From NCBI GenBank assembly GCA_003137095.1, contig PLET01000125.1, positions 62,001-126,000 of the forward strand: a DNA stretch of 64,000 bases. The letters run 5' to 3'. Positions within the stretch are counted from its first letter, which is position 1. Each line of letters opens with the position of its first letter. Both the position numbers and the translations under genes were made by a program. Source of the stretch: Gammaproteobacteria bacterium. Its GTDB lineage: Bacteria > Pseudomonadota > Gammaproteobacteria > Steroidobacterales > Steroidobacteraceae. Below are positions 9,294 to 18,760 of this stretch, piece after piece. A model generated the notes under the pieces. That model searched no databases. It saw only the letters and a list, made by a program, of their open reading frames with translations, and was not told where the DNA came from.

Positions 9294-10541
9294 GTGAAGT
9301 ATTCCGCCTGGTCCCTGCTTCGCGGTGCGCTCGGCGGCCATCGCCAGTGGCCGCCCGCCTGGCGCGACGCGGCGCCGAAGCCGCGCTATGACGTGGTGAT
9401 CGTCGGCGGCGGCGGTCACGGCCTGGCGGCGGCCTATTATCTTGCCAAGAACCATGGCATCACCAACGTGGCGGTCGTCGAACGCGGCTGGATCGGCGGC
9501 GGCAACACCGGCCGCAACACCACCATCGTGCGCTCGAATTACCTGTACCCCGAAAGCGCGCGGCTCTACGACTTTTCCCTGAAGCTTTACGAGGGCCTCT
9601 CACAGGCGCTCAATTTCAACATCATGCTCAGCCAGCGCGGCCAACTGATGCTCGCCCACAGCCGCCATGATCTGGATTCGATGTCGCGGTGGGCCAATGC
9701 GATGCGCATGAACGGCATCCAGGCGGAGCTGCTGAGCCGGGAAGCGGTGGCTGCGCTCGCGCCCGTGATCGACCTGTCGCCCCAGGCGCGCTTCCCCGTG
9801 CTCGGGGCCTTCATGCAACGGCGCGCGGGCACCGCGCGGCACGATGCGGTCGCCTGGGGATATGCGCGCGCCGCGTCGGCGCTGGGCGTCGACATCATCC
9901 AGAATTGCGAGGTGCGCGGTTTCATCAATGAGGGCGGACGCTGCGTCGGCGTCGATACCGCCCGCGGCGCGCTGCGCGCGGAGCGGGTCGGCATCGCGGC
10001 GGCCGGACACAGCTCGGTGCTCGCGAAACTGGCGGGCTTCCGCCTGCCGGTCACCAGCTACGCCCTGCAGGCGATGGTCACCGAACCGCTCAAGCCCCTG
10101 CTCGACACGGTGGTCATTTCGCCGAGCACCGGCGCCTATGTCAGCCAATCCGACAAGGGTGAGATCGTCATCGGCGCGATGCTGGATCTGTTCCCGTCCT
10201 ATGCGCAGCGCGGCAGCTTCGCGGTGACGCAGGCCATTCTGGCGGCCACGCTGGCGATATTTCCGTCATTCAGCCGTCTTCGCCTGATGCGGCAATGGGC
10301 GGGGATCGTCGACGTGGTGCACGATTCGAGCCCCATCATCGGACCGACGCCGGTGCCGGGGCTGTACATCAACTGCGGTTGGGGCACCGGGGGATTCAAG
10401 GCCATTCCCGCCGGCGGCTGGACGCTTGCGCATGTGCTCGCAACCGGCGCCACACATCCGCTCGCCGAGCCCTTCCAGTTGGGGCGCTTCGTCAGCGGCA
10501 GACTCGTCGATGAGGCGGCGGCCTCCGGCATCGCACATTGA
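9294..10541 (+). CDS. soxB: Sarcosine oxidase beta subunit, copy 2
   Basis: A 415-aa paralogue of the beta subunit at 1999-3258, sharing [28 protein letters not shown] and [17 protein letters not shown]. It is the flavin subunit that oxidises sarcosine. The start is a GTG at 9294; a nine-codon upstream reading frame beginning with ATG at 9268 ends exactly on this GTG in a GTGA overlap, so reinitiation is possible. It lies 39 bp after gbcA and 10 bp before soxD. The second copy is in an operon with the Rieske oxygenase instead of the dehydrogenase, which suggests separate control of the two sets. Confidence 0.94.
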   Translation: MKYSAWSLLRGALGGHRQWPPAWRDAAPKPRYDVVIVGGGGHGLAAAYYLAKNHGITNVAVVERGWIGGGNTGRNTTIVRSNYLYPESARLYDFSLKLYEGLSQALNFNIMLSQRGQLMLAHSRHDLDSMSRWANAMRMNGIQAELLSREAVAALAPVIDLSPQARFPVLGAFMQRRAGTARHDAVAWGYARAASALGVDIIQNCEVRGFINEGGRCVGVDTARGALRAERVGIAAAGHSSVLAKLAGFRLPVTSYALQAMVTEPLKPLLDTVVISPSTGAYVSQSDKGEIVIGAMLDLFPSYAQRGSFAVTQAILAATLAIFPSFSRLRLMRQWAGIVDVVHDSSPIIGPTPVPGLYINCGWGTGGFKAIPAGGWTLAHVLATGATHPLAEPFQLGRFVSGRLVDEAAASGIAH

Positions 10542-10551
10542 GCCCGCGGCC

Positions 10552-10818
10552 ATGATGCACATTCCCTGTCCCTGGTGCGGTGCGCGCGACGAGAACGAGT
10601 TCGTGTGCGGGGGCACCTCGCACCTGCAGCGTCCGGCGTTGGACGTCAGCGACGAGGTGTGGGGCGCCTATCTGTTCTTTCGGGACAATCCCAAGGGCGT
10701 GCATCTCGAGCGCTGGCGTCACGTACACGGCTGCGGACAGTGGTTCAACGCGGCGCGCAACACGCTCACTCACGAGATTCTGTCGGTCTATCGCATGACC
10801 GACCCGGTACCCCAATGA
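10552..10818 (+). CDS. soxD: Sarcosine oxidase delta subunit, copy 2
   Basis: An 88-aa delta subunit with CPWCGARDENEF at the N-terminus and a HLERWRHVHGCGQWF segment, matching the Cys/His metal-binding pattern of the family. It begins at one of two adjacent ATG codons (10552 or 10555), 10 bp after soxB, and its stop overlaps the soxA start in an ATGA. It lacks the Pro/Glu tail of copy 1. Confidence 0.92.
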   Translation: MMHIPCPWCGARDENEFVCGGTSHLQRPALDVSDEVWGAYLFFRDNPKGVHLERWRHVHGCGQWFNAARNTLTHEILSVYRMTDPVPQ

Positions 10819-13727
10819 CGGGCCGCCGGTTGCAGGAGCCGCTCGGCACGCGGCTGGATCGCGCGCGGCGCATCGGCTTCGAGTTCAACGGCCGGCCGTT
10901 GTCCGGCTTCGCGGGCGACACGCTCGCATCGGCGCTGCTGGCGAACGGCGTGCAGCTGGTCGGGCGCAGTTTCAAGCTGCACCGGCCGCGCGGCATCTTC
11001 TCCTGCGGCGTGGAAGAGCCCACCGGCCTGGTCGACGTCGGAGCCGGCGCGCAGCGCACGCCCAACACACGCGCTACCCTGGTCGAGATTCACGAGGGTC
11101 TGATCGCGAGCAGCGTCAATTGCTGGCCCAGCGTGGGTTTCGATCTGGCGGCGCTCAACAACGGCTTCTCAGCGCTGCTGCCGGCCGGCTTCTATTACAA
11201 GACCTTCAAGTGGCCCGGCTGGAGAGTGTTCGAACCCTCCATCCGGCGCCTGGCGGGCCTGGGGCGCGCTTCGGGCGAGCGCGACCCGGACCGCTACGAG
11301 GAGTTGTCGGCGGCCGCGGAGGTGGCGGTGATCGGCGCCGGCATCGCGGGCTTGAGTGCCGCGGTGGCGGCCGCCGAAGCCGGTGCCGCCACCGTGCTGC
11401 TGACGAGCTCGGCCGCACCCGGCGGCTCCCTCGGCTGGCGCGCCGGCCCCGACCGGCAGCGTGTGGCCGATCTCGCCGCGCGCGCCGCCGCACTCGGAGT
11501 GAAGCTGCTCACCCGCACGATGGCATTTGGAATCTATGACCACAATCTGCTGTGCGCAGCCGAAAGCCTGCCCGCCGGCACGCAGGCCGCATCGGCGGGG
11601 CGCCTGCGCGAACGGCTGTGGAAGATCCGTGCGCGCGCGGTGATCGCCGCCACGGGTGCGTTCGAACGGCCGATGTTGTTCCCCGACAATGACCGCCCGG
11701 GCGTGATGCTGGCCGCGGCCGCGGACAAGTACGCGCAGGCCTACGGGGTCGCCTGCGGTGGCCGCGTGGTCATCGCCGCCAACAGCGACTCCGGCTACGC
11801 CGTGGCGGCGTCGCTGCGCGCCGCGGGCATCGATGTGGCGGCGCTCATCGACCGCCGTCCGCCGTCCGACATCGCGGCCTCGCAGCCGGGCCTGCGCATC
11901 ATTACGGGCGCCGCCATATCCCGGGTTTTCGGCCGCCGCAGCGTCCGCGGCTGCACCATCGTGGCGGCGGATGGGCAGGGGATCCGACCGGAGCGCATCG
12001 ATTGCGATCTGATCCTGAGCGCCGGCGGCCATGCCCCCGCCGTGCACTTGCACACCCAGGCCGGCGGCCGGCTGCGGTGGGTGGACGACTGTGCCATGTT
12101 CGTTCCAGAAGGCCACACACCCGGTCTGGCGAGCGCCGGTGCCTGTGCCGGGGTCTTTGCCATGGAGGATGCCGCCGGGCACGCCACAGAGCTCGGCCGT
12201 GCCTTGGCCCGGGGCCAGGCGGCGCCGGCCGCACCGGTGGGCGGCGCCGGTCGCTCGCTCGCCGCCGCCTACATGCCCAATGTGCGCGGCAAGCAGTTCG
12301 TCGACCTACAAAATGACGTGGCCGTCAGCGACGTGGGACTGGCGGCGCAGGAGAACTTCCGTTCCGTCGAGCATTTGAAGCGCTATACGACGACCGGCAT
12401 GGGTACCGATCAGGGCAAGACCAGCAACGTGAATGCCCTGGTCTTGATGGGTGAATTCACGGGACGCCATCCGGGCCAGGTGGGCACCACGCGGTTCAGA
12501 CCGCCGTTTGCGCCGACCAGCGTCGGTTTGCTCGTCGGGCGCCGGGTAGGTGAACTCTACCGCCCGCTCAAGCGGCTGTCCGCCGAGGACTGGCACGCGG
12601 CGCGCGGCGCGCTGTTCGAGAACTTCGGTAATTGGCGCCGTCCCGCAGCCTATCCGCTGGCAGGCGAGAGCCTCGATGCAGCGGCGCAGCGCGAGGCGGC
12701 GGCGGTGCGCCGGACCGCCGGCCTGCTGGACGGTTCGCCGCTCGGCAAACTCGAGATCTTCGGGCCCGATGCCGCTGAATTTCTCGATCTGATGTATGTC
12801 GGCACCCTATCGAATATGCGCATCGGCCAGGCACGCTATGGATTGCTGCTCAATGAGCACGGGGTCGTCATGGATGACGGCATCGTCGCGCGACTTGGCG
12901 CGCAGCGCTTTTGGGTGAACACCACCAGCGCCGGAATCGAACGCAGCAGCGCGGCTTTCGAGGAGTGGCTGCAGTGCGAATTCACGAGCTTGAAGGTGCT
13001 GGTGACGCCGGTGACTTCGCGCTGGGGCAACCTCACCGTGGCCGGACCCGAGGCGTGGAACTGGCTCGCCGCGGCGGGATTCGACCCGGCGCTGGCGCCG
13101 CAGCGCATGGCGCACATGACGATGCAGGAGTGCGAACTGGACGGTGTCGAATTGCGGGTGCTGCGCGCGAGTTTCAGCGGCGAATTGGGTTATGAGATCA
13201 ATCTGCCGGACGCTGCGAGCCACGCGCTCATCGAACGGCTGTGGGCGCTCGCGCCGCGATTCGGGGCGGTGCCGTACGGCATCGAGGCGCTCGAGATCCT
13301 GCGTACCGAGAAGGGCTATATCCACGTCGGGACCGACACCGACGGCACCACGCTGCCCGGGGATATCGGTTTCGGCCGGGCGATCGAGCGCAAGGCCGCG
13401 AACTTCGTCGGCCGCCGCTCGCTGCTGACGCCGGCGGCGCGCGATCCGGGCCGCTTGCAATTGGTGGCGCTGCTGCCCACGGATCGGCGCACGCGGCTGC
13501 CGGTGGGTGCGCAAATCGCCGCCCGGCCGCCGCCGACGTTGACCGAAGGGCACGTGACGTCGAGTTATCACAGTCCCGAACTGGGCATGCCGGTGGCTCT
13601 CGGCATGCTGGCACGGGGTTCACAACGCCTCGGCGAACGCGTGCGCGTGCATCACCTCGGCAGCCGCATCGAGGCTGAGGTGGTCAAAGCGCCCTTCGTG
13701 GATCCGGCCGGCGAGCGGCTCAAGTGA
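10815..13727 (+). CDS. soxA: Sarcosine oxidase alpha subunit, copy 2 (complete)
   Basis: A complete 970-aa alpha subunit. The N-terminal region carries the RSFKLHRPRGIFSCGVEEP segment, followed by a nucleotide-binding domain with VIGAGIAGLSAAVAAAEAG near residues 170-190, the KRYTTTGMGTDQGKTSN segment near 520, and the C-terminal GcvT and GcvT-C domains (about 590-960) that handle tetrahydrofolate. It overlaps soxD by ATGA and soxG by GTGA, so the four subunits are translationally coupled. Its length is normal for the family. Confidence 0.95.
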   Translation: MTGRRLQEPLGTRLDRARRIGFEFNGRPLSGFAGDTLASALLANGVQLVGRSFKLHRPRGIFSCGVEEPTGLVDVGAGAQRTPNTRATLVEIHEGLIASSVNCWPSVGFDLAALNNGFSALLPAGFYYKTFKWPGWRVFEPSIRRLAGLGRASGERDPDRYEELSAAAEVAVIGAGIAGLSAAVAAAEAGAATVLLTSSAAPGGSLGWRAGPDRQRVADLAARAAALGVKLLTRTMAFGIYDHNLLCAAESLPAGTQAASAGRLRERLWKIRARAVIAATGAFERPMLFPDNDRPGVMLAAAADKYAQAYGVACGGRVVIAANSDSGYAVAASLRAAGIDVAALIDRRPPSDIAASQPGLRIITGAAISRVFGRRSVRGCTIVAADGQGIRPERIDCDLILSAGGHAPAVHLHTQAGGRLRWVDDCAMFVPEGHTPGLASAGACAGVFAMEDAAGHATELGRALARGQAAPAAPVGGAGRSLAAAYMPNVRGKQFVDLQNDVAVSDVGLAAQENFRSVEHLKRYTTTGMGTDQGKTSNVNALVLMGEFTGRHPGQVGTTRFRPPFAPTSVGLLVGRRVGELYRPLKRLSAEDWHAARGALFENFGNWRRPAAYPLAGESLDAAAQREAAAVRRTAGLLDGSPLGKLEIFGPDAAEFLDLMYVGTLSNMRIGQARYGLLLNEHGVVMDDGIVARLGAQRFWVNTTSAGIERSSAAFEEWLQCEFTSLKVLVTPVTSRWGNLTVAGPEAWNWLAAAGFDPALAPQRMAHMTMQECELDGVELRVLRASFSGELGYEINLPDAASHALIERLWALAPRFGAVPYGIEALEILRTEKGYIHVGTDTDGTTLPGDIGFGRAIERKAANFVGRRSLLTPAARDPGRLQLVALLPTDRRTRLPVGAQIAARPPPTLTEGHVTSSYHSPELGMPVALGMLARGSQRLGERVRVHHLGSRIEAEVVKAPFVDPAGERLK

Positions 13728-14272
13728 CTGTCGCTGCGCGGTTGTCGCAGCGCCCGGACGCCGCGGTGGCATCCCTGCGCTATTTCGACGCCGACGGCTT
13801 CGGCGCCGCATTGCGCGAGGTCACCGGAACCGTGCTGCCGGGCACGGGCCAGGCCATCCGAGCCGCGCCGGCGGCGGCTGGATCCGGCGAGTGCCTGCTG
13901 GCGTGGCGCAGTCCGTCCGAGACGCTGATGGTGGGCAATCGCGCGCTGCTGGCGCAGGTTGCGGCGCGCACCGCCGCATCGGCGCACGGCTATGTGGTGG
14001 ATCAAACCGGCGGCATCAGCCTGCTCGTCGTCGGCGGCGAGCGCGGCGCCCTGCTGCTCGCGCGGCTCGGCTCGCTCGGCTCGCGCGACTGCGTTCCGGC
14101 GCCGGGCGAGGCGAGAACGGGCCGACTGGCGGATTTGAGCGTGCTGACCCTGTGCGTCCGGCCGCTGGAGTGGCTGCTGCTGGTGGAGCGGGTGTATGCC
14201 CGGCATCTGCGCCACTGGATCCAGGTGACGCTCGATGACGATGATCTTAGTGAAATCCATCCCCATGACTGA
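13724..14272 (+). CDS. soxG: Sarcosine oxidase gamma subunit
   Basis: A 182-aa gamma subunit, recognised mainly by its place directly after soxBDA and by the GcvT-like fold pattern (DQTGGISLLVVGG in the middle, and the C-terminal LLLVERVYARHLRHWI). This subunit is the least conserved of the complex. The start is a GTG whose last two bases form part of the soxA stop. An Ala-rich stretch (about residues 40-55) is longer than usual. Confidence 0.84.
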   Translation: MTVAARLSQRPDAAVASLRYFDADGFGAALREVTGTVLPGTGQAIRAAPAAAGSGECLLAWRSPSETLMVGNRALLAQVAARTAASAHGYVVDQTGGISLLVVGGERGALLLARLGSLGSRDCVPAPGEARTGRLADLSVLTLCVRPLEWLLLVERVYARHLRHWIQVTLDDDDLSEIHPHD

Positions 14273-14282
14273 GGAGTGCCGG

Positions 14283-15590
14283 ATGCGTCTGTCTTCCCTG
14301 TCGAACGTCTTGATCGCGTTCATGATCTGTACAGGCGGCTTGGCCGGCGCGCGCGAGACGGCGCCGCTGCCGCAGGCCTCGCCGCAGTCGGTGGGACTGT
14401 CGGCCGAACGCTTGGAGCGGATGGCCGGGCACTTCGAGCAGCAGAGCGCCGCGGCGGCGGCGGCCGGCTATGTCCTGATGGTGGCGCGCGACGGTCGGCT
14501 GGTCTTCTCCAGGGCGATCGGCCACCGCGACATGGAACGGCAGGTGCCCATGAGCCTGGACACGCGCTTTCGCATCGCCAGTATGACCAAACCCGTGACC
14601 GCGGTCGCCGTGCTCATGCTGATCGAGGAGGGCCGGATTCAGCTCGATGATCCCGTTGCCCGCTACCTGCCGGAATTCGCGAATTCCCGGGTTTACACCG
14701 GCACCGATGCGCAGGGCAATCTGCTGACCGAGCCGGCGAAGCGCAACATCAGCATCCGGGACCTGCTGACCCACGCCAGTGGCTTGGGCTACGCCCGGTT
14801 CTTCGACACCCAAAGCCCACTCGGCAAGGCCTACGGCGCCCTGCCGCTCGATGCCCACGATTCCCTGGCCGAGGTCGTGCGCCGCATCGCCGGTGTGCCG
14901 CTCTATTTTCATCCCGGCGAGGGATGGCGATACAGTTACGCCTACGATGTTCTCGGTCGGCTGGTCGAAGCGGTATCCGGAACACCGTTCGCGCAATTCC
15001 TGAACCAGCGGCTGTTCATGCCGCTGAAGATGACGTCCACGGGCTTTTCGCTGCCCGCATCCGAGTTGCCGCTGCTGGCGACGGTGTATCGCCACGCCGC
15101 CGCGGGCGGCCTCGAGCCCAGCAAGGCGATGTTGGGTGATCCCACGGACGTCGCCCGCTGGCCCTCGGGGGGCGGCGGTTTGATCTCGACGGCCGGCGAT
15201 TACCTGCGATTTGCGCAGATGCTGGCAAACGGCGGCAGCCTCGAAGGCCGTCAATATCTGTCGCCGGTCACCGTTTCACTCATGACGCAAGATCAAGTGC
15301 CGGAGGACGCCTTATTCAAGTACTGGGGTTCAAACTCCCTGGGTCTGGGCTACGGGCTCGGTGTGGCCATGCAGATGGATGTGCGGCATGCACCATACCT
15401 GGGCTTCGTCGGGGACTATGCCTGGGGCGGTGCCTTGGACACCCATTGGCTGGTCAGCCCGAAGACCGGGCTGGTGGCCGTGCTGCTCACGCAGATCGAT
15501 CCCTCGGGCAACAAGGAACCGCAGCGCACCGACACCGATTTCCGCGATTTGCTGTTCGCCGCGGTCACGGCGGGTCGAGGAATCGATTGA
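14283..15590 (+). CDS. Exported serine hydrolase, class C beta-lactamase/EstB type
   Basis: A 435-aa protein with a Sec signal peptide (residues 1-23). The fold is that of class C beta-lactamases, D-Ala-D-Ala peptidases and EstB-like esterases. SMTK at residues 100-103 carries the Ser nucleophile and Lys, a YSY segment near residue 218 would supply the Tyr, and DYAWGGALDTHW near 380 is typical of EstB-type esterases. Its substrate is unknown; ester or lactone hydrolysis is more likely than antibiotic cleavage. GAGGAG precedes the ATG at 14283. It follows soxG by 10 bp, and its 3' end overlaps the convergent hydrolase gene by 26 bp. Confidence 0.83.
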   Translation: MRLSSLSNVLIAFMICTGGLAGARETAPLPQASPQSVGLSAERLERMAGHFEQQSAAAAAAGYVLMVARDGRLVFSRAIGHRDMERQVPMSLDTRFRIASMTKPVTAVAVLMLIEEGRIQLDDPVARYLPEFANSRVYTGTDAQGNLLTEPAKRNISIRDLLTHASGLGYARFFDTQSPLGKAYGALPLDAHDSLAEVVRRIAGVPLYFHPGEGWRYSYAYDVLGRLVEAVSGTPFAQFLNQRLFMPLKMTSTGFSLPASELPLLATVYRHAAAGGLEPSKAMLGDPTDVARWPSGGGGLISTAGDYLRFAQMLANGGSLEGRQYLSPVTVSLMTQDQVPEDALFKYWGSNSLGLGYGLGVAMQMDVRHAPYLGFVGDYAWGGALDTHWLVSPKTGLVAVLLTQIDPSGNKEPQRTDTDFRDLLFAAVTAGRGID

Positions 15591-16470
15591 TCACCTGGGC
15601 GACCGCCTGCGGCTCCTCCCAGAAAGGGTTGTGACCCAGACCCTCGAAGACCTTGACCTGCGCCGCCGGCAGGGCTTCTCGCAGGGTGGCGCGCGACTCA
15701 TCCGTCACGAGCGGATCCTCGCTGCCCCAGATCAGCAGCGCCGGTGCCTTGAGCCGCGGCAGAGTTCTGCGCAGATCGCCCATGGCCAGTCCTTGATCGA
15801 GGACCGCCAGCCATACCCGCAGCGGAATGGCCGCCGCATCCCGGCGTTGGCGCCTGATGAAATCCTCGTCGACCGGCTTGGGCGAGGACCACCAGGCAAT
15901 CATGAACGGCGAATCCGGATCCAGGGGTTCTTTGAGCTTGGCGATCTCGCCGGCGAAATCGAACGCCGGCTTCTTGGGCTGCTCGCCAGGACGCGGCCCC
16001 CCCGAGGATGAAATCAGCACCACGCGCCGCACCCGCTCGGGCCAATACTCCGCCAGAGTCTGTGTGATGATGCTGCCGAGCGAATGGCCGACGATGTCGG
16101 CGCGTTCGATATGCAGCGCATCCAGCAGCAGTTTGATGTCGTAGGCGAAGTCGAGACGCGTGTAGCAACACTCCGGTTTGTCCGAGCGGCCATGGCCACG
16201 GATATCCACCAGGATGATGCGATGCTGCCCGGACAAATAGGGCAGCAGGGGCGCCCAGTCGCGTGCGTTGTCGGTGAATCCGTGGATCAGCACCACGGGC
16301 GATCCCTTAGGGTCGCCGGTATCGATGTAGGCCAGGGTCATGCCGTTCGACAGGGTGCGGGTTTTCTTCAGCGCTTCGAAGGCATCCAGGTCGATCTTGA
16401 GGGGCGGCGCCGCCTGCGCGGCGAGGGTGATGAAGGTCATGGCTAGCAGCAGCTGGGTCTTCCACATCAT
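15565..16470 (-). CDS. Exported alpha/beta hydrolase
   Basis: A 301-aa alpha/beta hydrolase with a signal peptide (about residues 1-20). The oxyanion-hole segment LIHGFTDN is at 61-68, the nucleophile elbow VGHSLG has Ser at about residue 130, and the C-terminal GHNPFWEEP carries the catalytic His. An adjacent Cys pair (KPECCY, residues 101-102) is shared with the paralogue at 48024-48947. Substrate unknown. It is the last gene of the long minus-strand run that begins with the TonB receptor at 24895, with its ATG overlapping the stop of the transporter gene (ATGA). Confidence 0.85.
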   Translation of the reverse strand: MMWKTQLLLAMTFITLAAQAAPPLKIDLDAFEALKKTRTLSNGMTLAYIDTGDPKGSPVVLIHGFTDNARDWAPLLPYLSGQHRIILVDIRGHGRSDKPECCYTRLDFAYDIKLLLDALHIERADIVGHSLGSIITQTLAEYWPERVRRVVLISSSGGPRPGEQPKKPAFDFAGEIAKLKEPLDPDSPFMIAWWSSPKPVDEDFIRRQRRDAAAIPLRVWLAVLDQGLAMGDLRRTLPRLKAPALLIWGSEDPLVTDESRATLREALPAAQVKVFEGLGHNPFWEEPQAVAQVINRFLDPP

Positions 16471-17801
16471 GGCTCCGGACTCCTGCGCAGCAGCGGAATG
16501 GCGATGAGCGCGACGGCCGCCGCCAGCATGACATACCAGGCCGGAGCAAACAGCGAACCCCCGGGCCGCTGCTTCAGCCAGGTCAATATCAGCGGTGCGA
16601 AGCCGCCGAACAGGGTGAAAGCGGCATTGTAGATGAGCGAGGTGCCGGTCGAGCGGACCCCGGTCGCGAAGATCTCGGACAGGGCGGCCGGTGCGACGCC
16701 GACGAAACCCGCCACCAGGACGCAGCAGGCCGATTGCACCAGGATCAGCGTCATGGTGGTCGGTGCGGCCTGCAGCCACAGGAAGAGAGGCAGCACGCAC
16801 ACCAGCAGCGCAGTGCTGCTGATGAACAGCATGGTGCGCCGTCCGATCCGATCCGACAGGGATCCGAAAGCCAGGCAGCCGATGACGAACGGGATGTTGC
16901 CGATCAGGGAGGCGCCGAAGGCCTGGCTGGCGCTGAAGTTGAAGGTGTCGGCGCGCTGCACGTACACCGGCATGAATATCATCAGCACATAGACGGCAAC
17001 CGCCCACAGCACCGCCACGCAAAAGGCGGCGAGCAGCGCCCGGCGATGGGTGCGAAAAATTTCGAGCAGCGGCGCTCGGTTGCGGCCCGCAGCCATCCGG
17101 CGTTCGGCTTCGACTCGAAAGGCGTCGGTTTCCTGCAGCGAGCGGCGCAGCAGCAAGCCCACCGGCGCGATCGCCAATCCGATCACGAACGGGATGCGCC
17201 AGCCGAAGGACAGCACCTCGCCCACGCTCCACAACGAGGTGACCGAGAATGCGACCAGGGCGCCGAGGATGTTCGACATGCCCATGCTGGCCTCCAACCA
17301 GGAGGCCACCTGGCCGCGCCGCGCCGGTTCGGCGCTCTCCAGGAGATAGGCCGTCGCCCCGCCGATCTCGCCGCCGGCGGAGAATCCCTGCAGCACCCGC
17401 CCGAGCAGCAGCAAAACCGGAGCGCCGACCCCGATGGCCGCATAGGTCGGCGCAAAAGCGATCACGGCGGTGCCGGCCGCCATGAGCAGGATGGTCAGGG
17501 TAAGCGCCGCCTTGCGGCCCGCGCGATCGCCATAGTTGCCGATGAGCACGGCGCCGAGCGGCCGGACCACGAAACCCAACCCGAAGGTGAGGAAGGCATA
17601 GAGCAGGCCGCCTTTCGGATCGCCGCCGGGAAAAAAATTCCGGGCGATGTAGCCCGCGAACAGCGCGTACACCGTGAAGTCATACCATTCCAGCATATTG
17701 CCCACGGCGGTTGCGGCAATCGCCCGGGTCTTGCTGGACAGCAGCGTGCGCCTCCCGGTCAGAGGTTGCAGGGCCGCCAACGCATCTTCGGAGACATTCA
17801 A
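16467..17801 (-). CDS. MFS transporter, metabolite:H+ symporter (ProP/ShiA) family
   Basis: A 444-aa inner-membrane permease with about 12 predicted membrane segments. GNMLEWYDFTVYALFAGYIA (residues 35-54) and the GDRAGRKAAL loop are hallmarks of the MHS family, which includes ProP, a proline and glycine betaine symporter, and shikimate and citrate carriers. The betaine-related context makes a quaternary amine or the carboxylate product of the adjacent lyase a reasonable cargo, but this is inference. The only start that keeps the N-terminus is a TTG at 17801, 10 bp after the desaturase gene. Its stop overlaps the hydrolase start. Confidence 0.86.
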   Translation of the reverse strand: MNVSEDALAALQPLTGRRTLLSSKTRAIAATAVGNMLEWYDFTVYALFAGYIARNFFPGGDPKGGLLYAFLTFGLGFVVRPLGAVLIGNYGDRAGRKAALTLTILLMAAGTAVIAFAPTYAAIGVGAPVLLLLGRVLQGFSAGGEIGGATAYLLESAEPARRGQVASWLEASMGMSNILGALVAFSVTSLWSVGEVLSFGWRIPFVIGLAIAPVGLLLRRSLQETDAFRVEAERRMAAGRNRAPLLEIFRTHRRALLAAFCVAVLWAVAVYVLMIFMPVYVQRADTFNFSASQAFGASLIGNIPFVIGCLAFGSLSDRIGRRTMLFISSTALLVCVLPLFLWLQAAPTTMTLILVQSACCVLVAGFVGVAPAALSEIFATGVRSTGTSLIYNAAFTLFGGFAPLILTWLKQRPGGSLFAPAWYVMLAAAVALIAIPLLRRSPEP

Positions 17802-17811
17802 CGGCTGCGGC

Positions 17812-18714
17812 CTAGTGGGTGGGATGCACCGGGATGAACACCGGTCTCAGTAAATAGCGGACAACCAGTTCGAAATAGCCGCGGTAGATGAAATGGCCGT
17901 TCTCCTCCAGGAGCCGCGTTTTGTTCTCGCGGTAATATCGCGGTATGTCGTACCAAGGCATGGTCGGATACAGGTGATGCGCGACGTGCAGGTTGTTGTT
18001 GAGAAACAGTAGACCGAACACGAGGTTCGATTCCACCGAGGCGATGCGCTCGGTGGGATTCGGCGCCGCCCGATGCTCGATGAAGGCCCGCAGCAGACCC
18101 AGGCTCATGCCGGGATAGGCCACCAGCAGGCAATACTGCCACGCGGGAAAGCCGCAGATCCCGGAAACGAACCAGAACAAGACGGCGAGCGCGACCCCAT
18201 GCACGGCCCAGTGCGGCAGATGGCTGAAATCGCGCTCGCGCAGCCGGCGGGCCTCGCGGGCGAGCAGGCCCCACAGCCGCAGCGGCGGCCCGATGATCAT
18301 CCGCCCCGCGAGGGTTTGATTGACGATCAGGAGCGTGCGGTGCAAGCGGCCCATCCGCTGCCAGTCGGCGCGTTTCACGTAATAGGATTCCGGATCCACT
18401 CCGGGCAGCGTGAGATTGACGTCCCGATGGTGGGTGCTGTGGCTCTTCCGATAGAGCGGATACGGGAACCACAGGCCGAGCGGCGGGAATACCAGCGCGA
18501 AGCGCAGCCAGGCGGGCACGCCGCGGAACGCGTGGATGGCTTCGTGCTGCAGCGAAAATTGCCAGGCCACCAAATAGGCGCCGACGGGTAGGATCAGCCA
18601 CCAGGGCAGCAGCGCGTGGTACCAGACGAGCAGGAACCAGATGCCGTAAATCGCCGCGGCCACCAGCCAGGTGGGTCCGTCGTAGCGCCGAAAAGTCAGG
18701 GCGATCGGTTCCAT
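17812..18714 (-). CDS. Membrane fatty-acid desaturase/hydroxylase family protein
   Basis: A 300-aa integral membrane di-iron enzyme. The three histidine boxes are H57-EAI-H61, H92-STHH96 and HVAHH near residue 240, and several hydrophobic stretches surround them. Such enzymes desaturate or hydroxylate acyl chains, alkanes or carotenoids using oxygen and an external electron donor. No ferredoxin or reductase is nearby. Its inclusion in a run with the lyase and TauD-like genes suggests a small-molecule or membrane-lipid substrate tied to that pathway, but nothing in the sequence fixes it. Confidence 0.82.
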   Translation of the reverse strand: MEPIALTFRRYDGPTWLVAAAIYGIWFLLVWYHALLPWWLILPVGAYLVAWQFSLQHEAIHAFRGVPAWLRFALVFPPLGLWFPYPLYRKSHSTHHRDVNLTLPGVDPESYYVKRADWQRMGRLHRTLLIVNQTLAGRMIIGPPLRLWGLLAREARRLRERDFSHLPHWAVHGVALAVLFWFVSGICGFPAWQYCLLVAYPGMSLGLLRAFIEHRAAPNPTERIASVESNLVFGLLFLNNNLHVAHHLYPTMPWYDIPRYYRENKTRLLEENGHFIYRGYFELVVRYLLRPVFIPVHPTH

Positions 18715-18760
18715 AGGAGAGCATTGAACGACGGAAGGGCGGCGCCGGCAAGGGGTCGCC

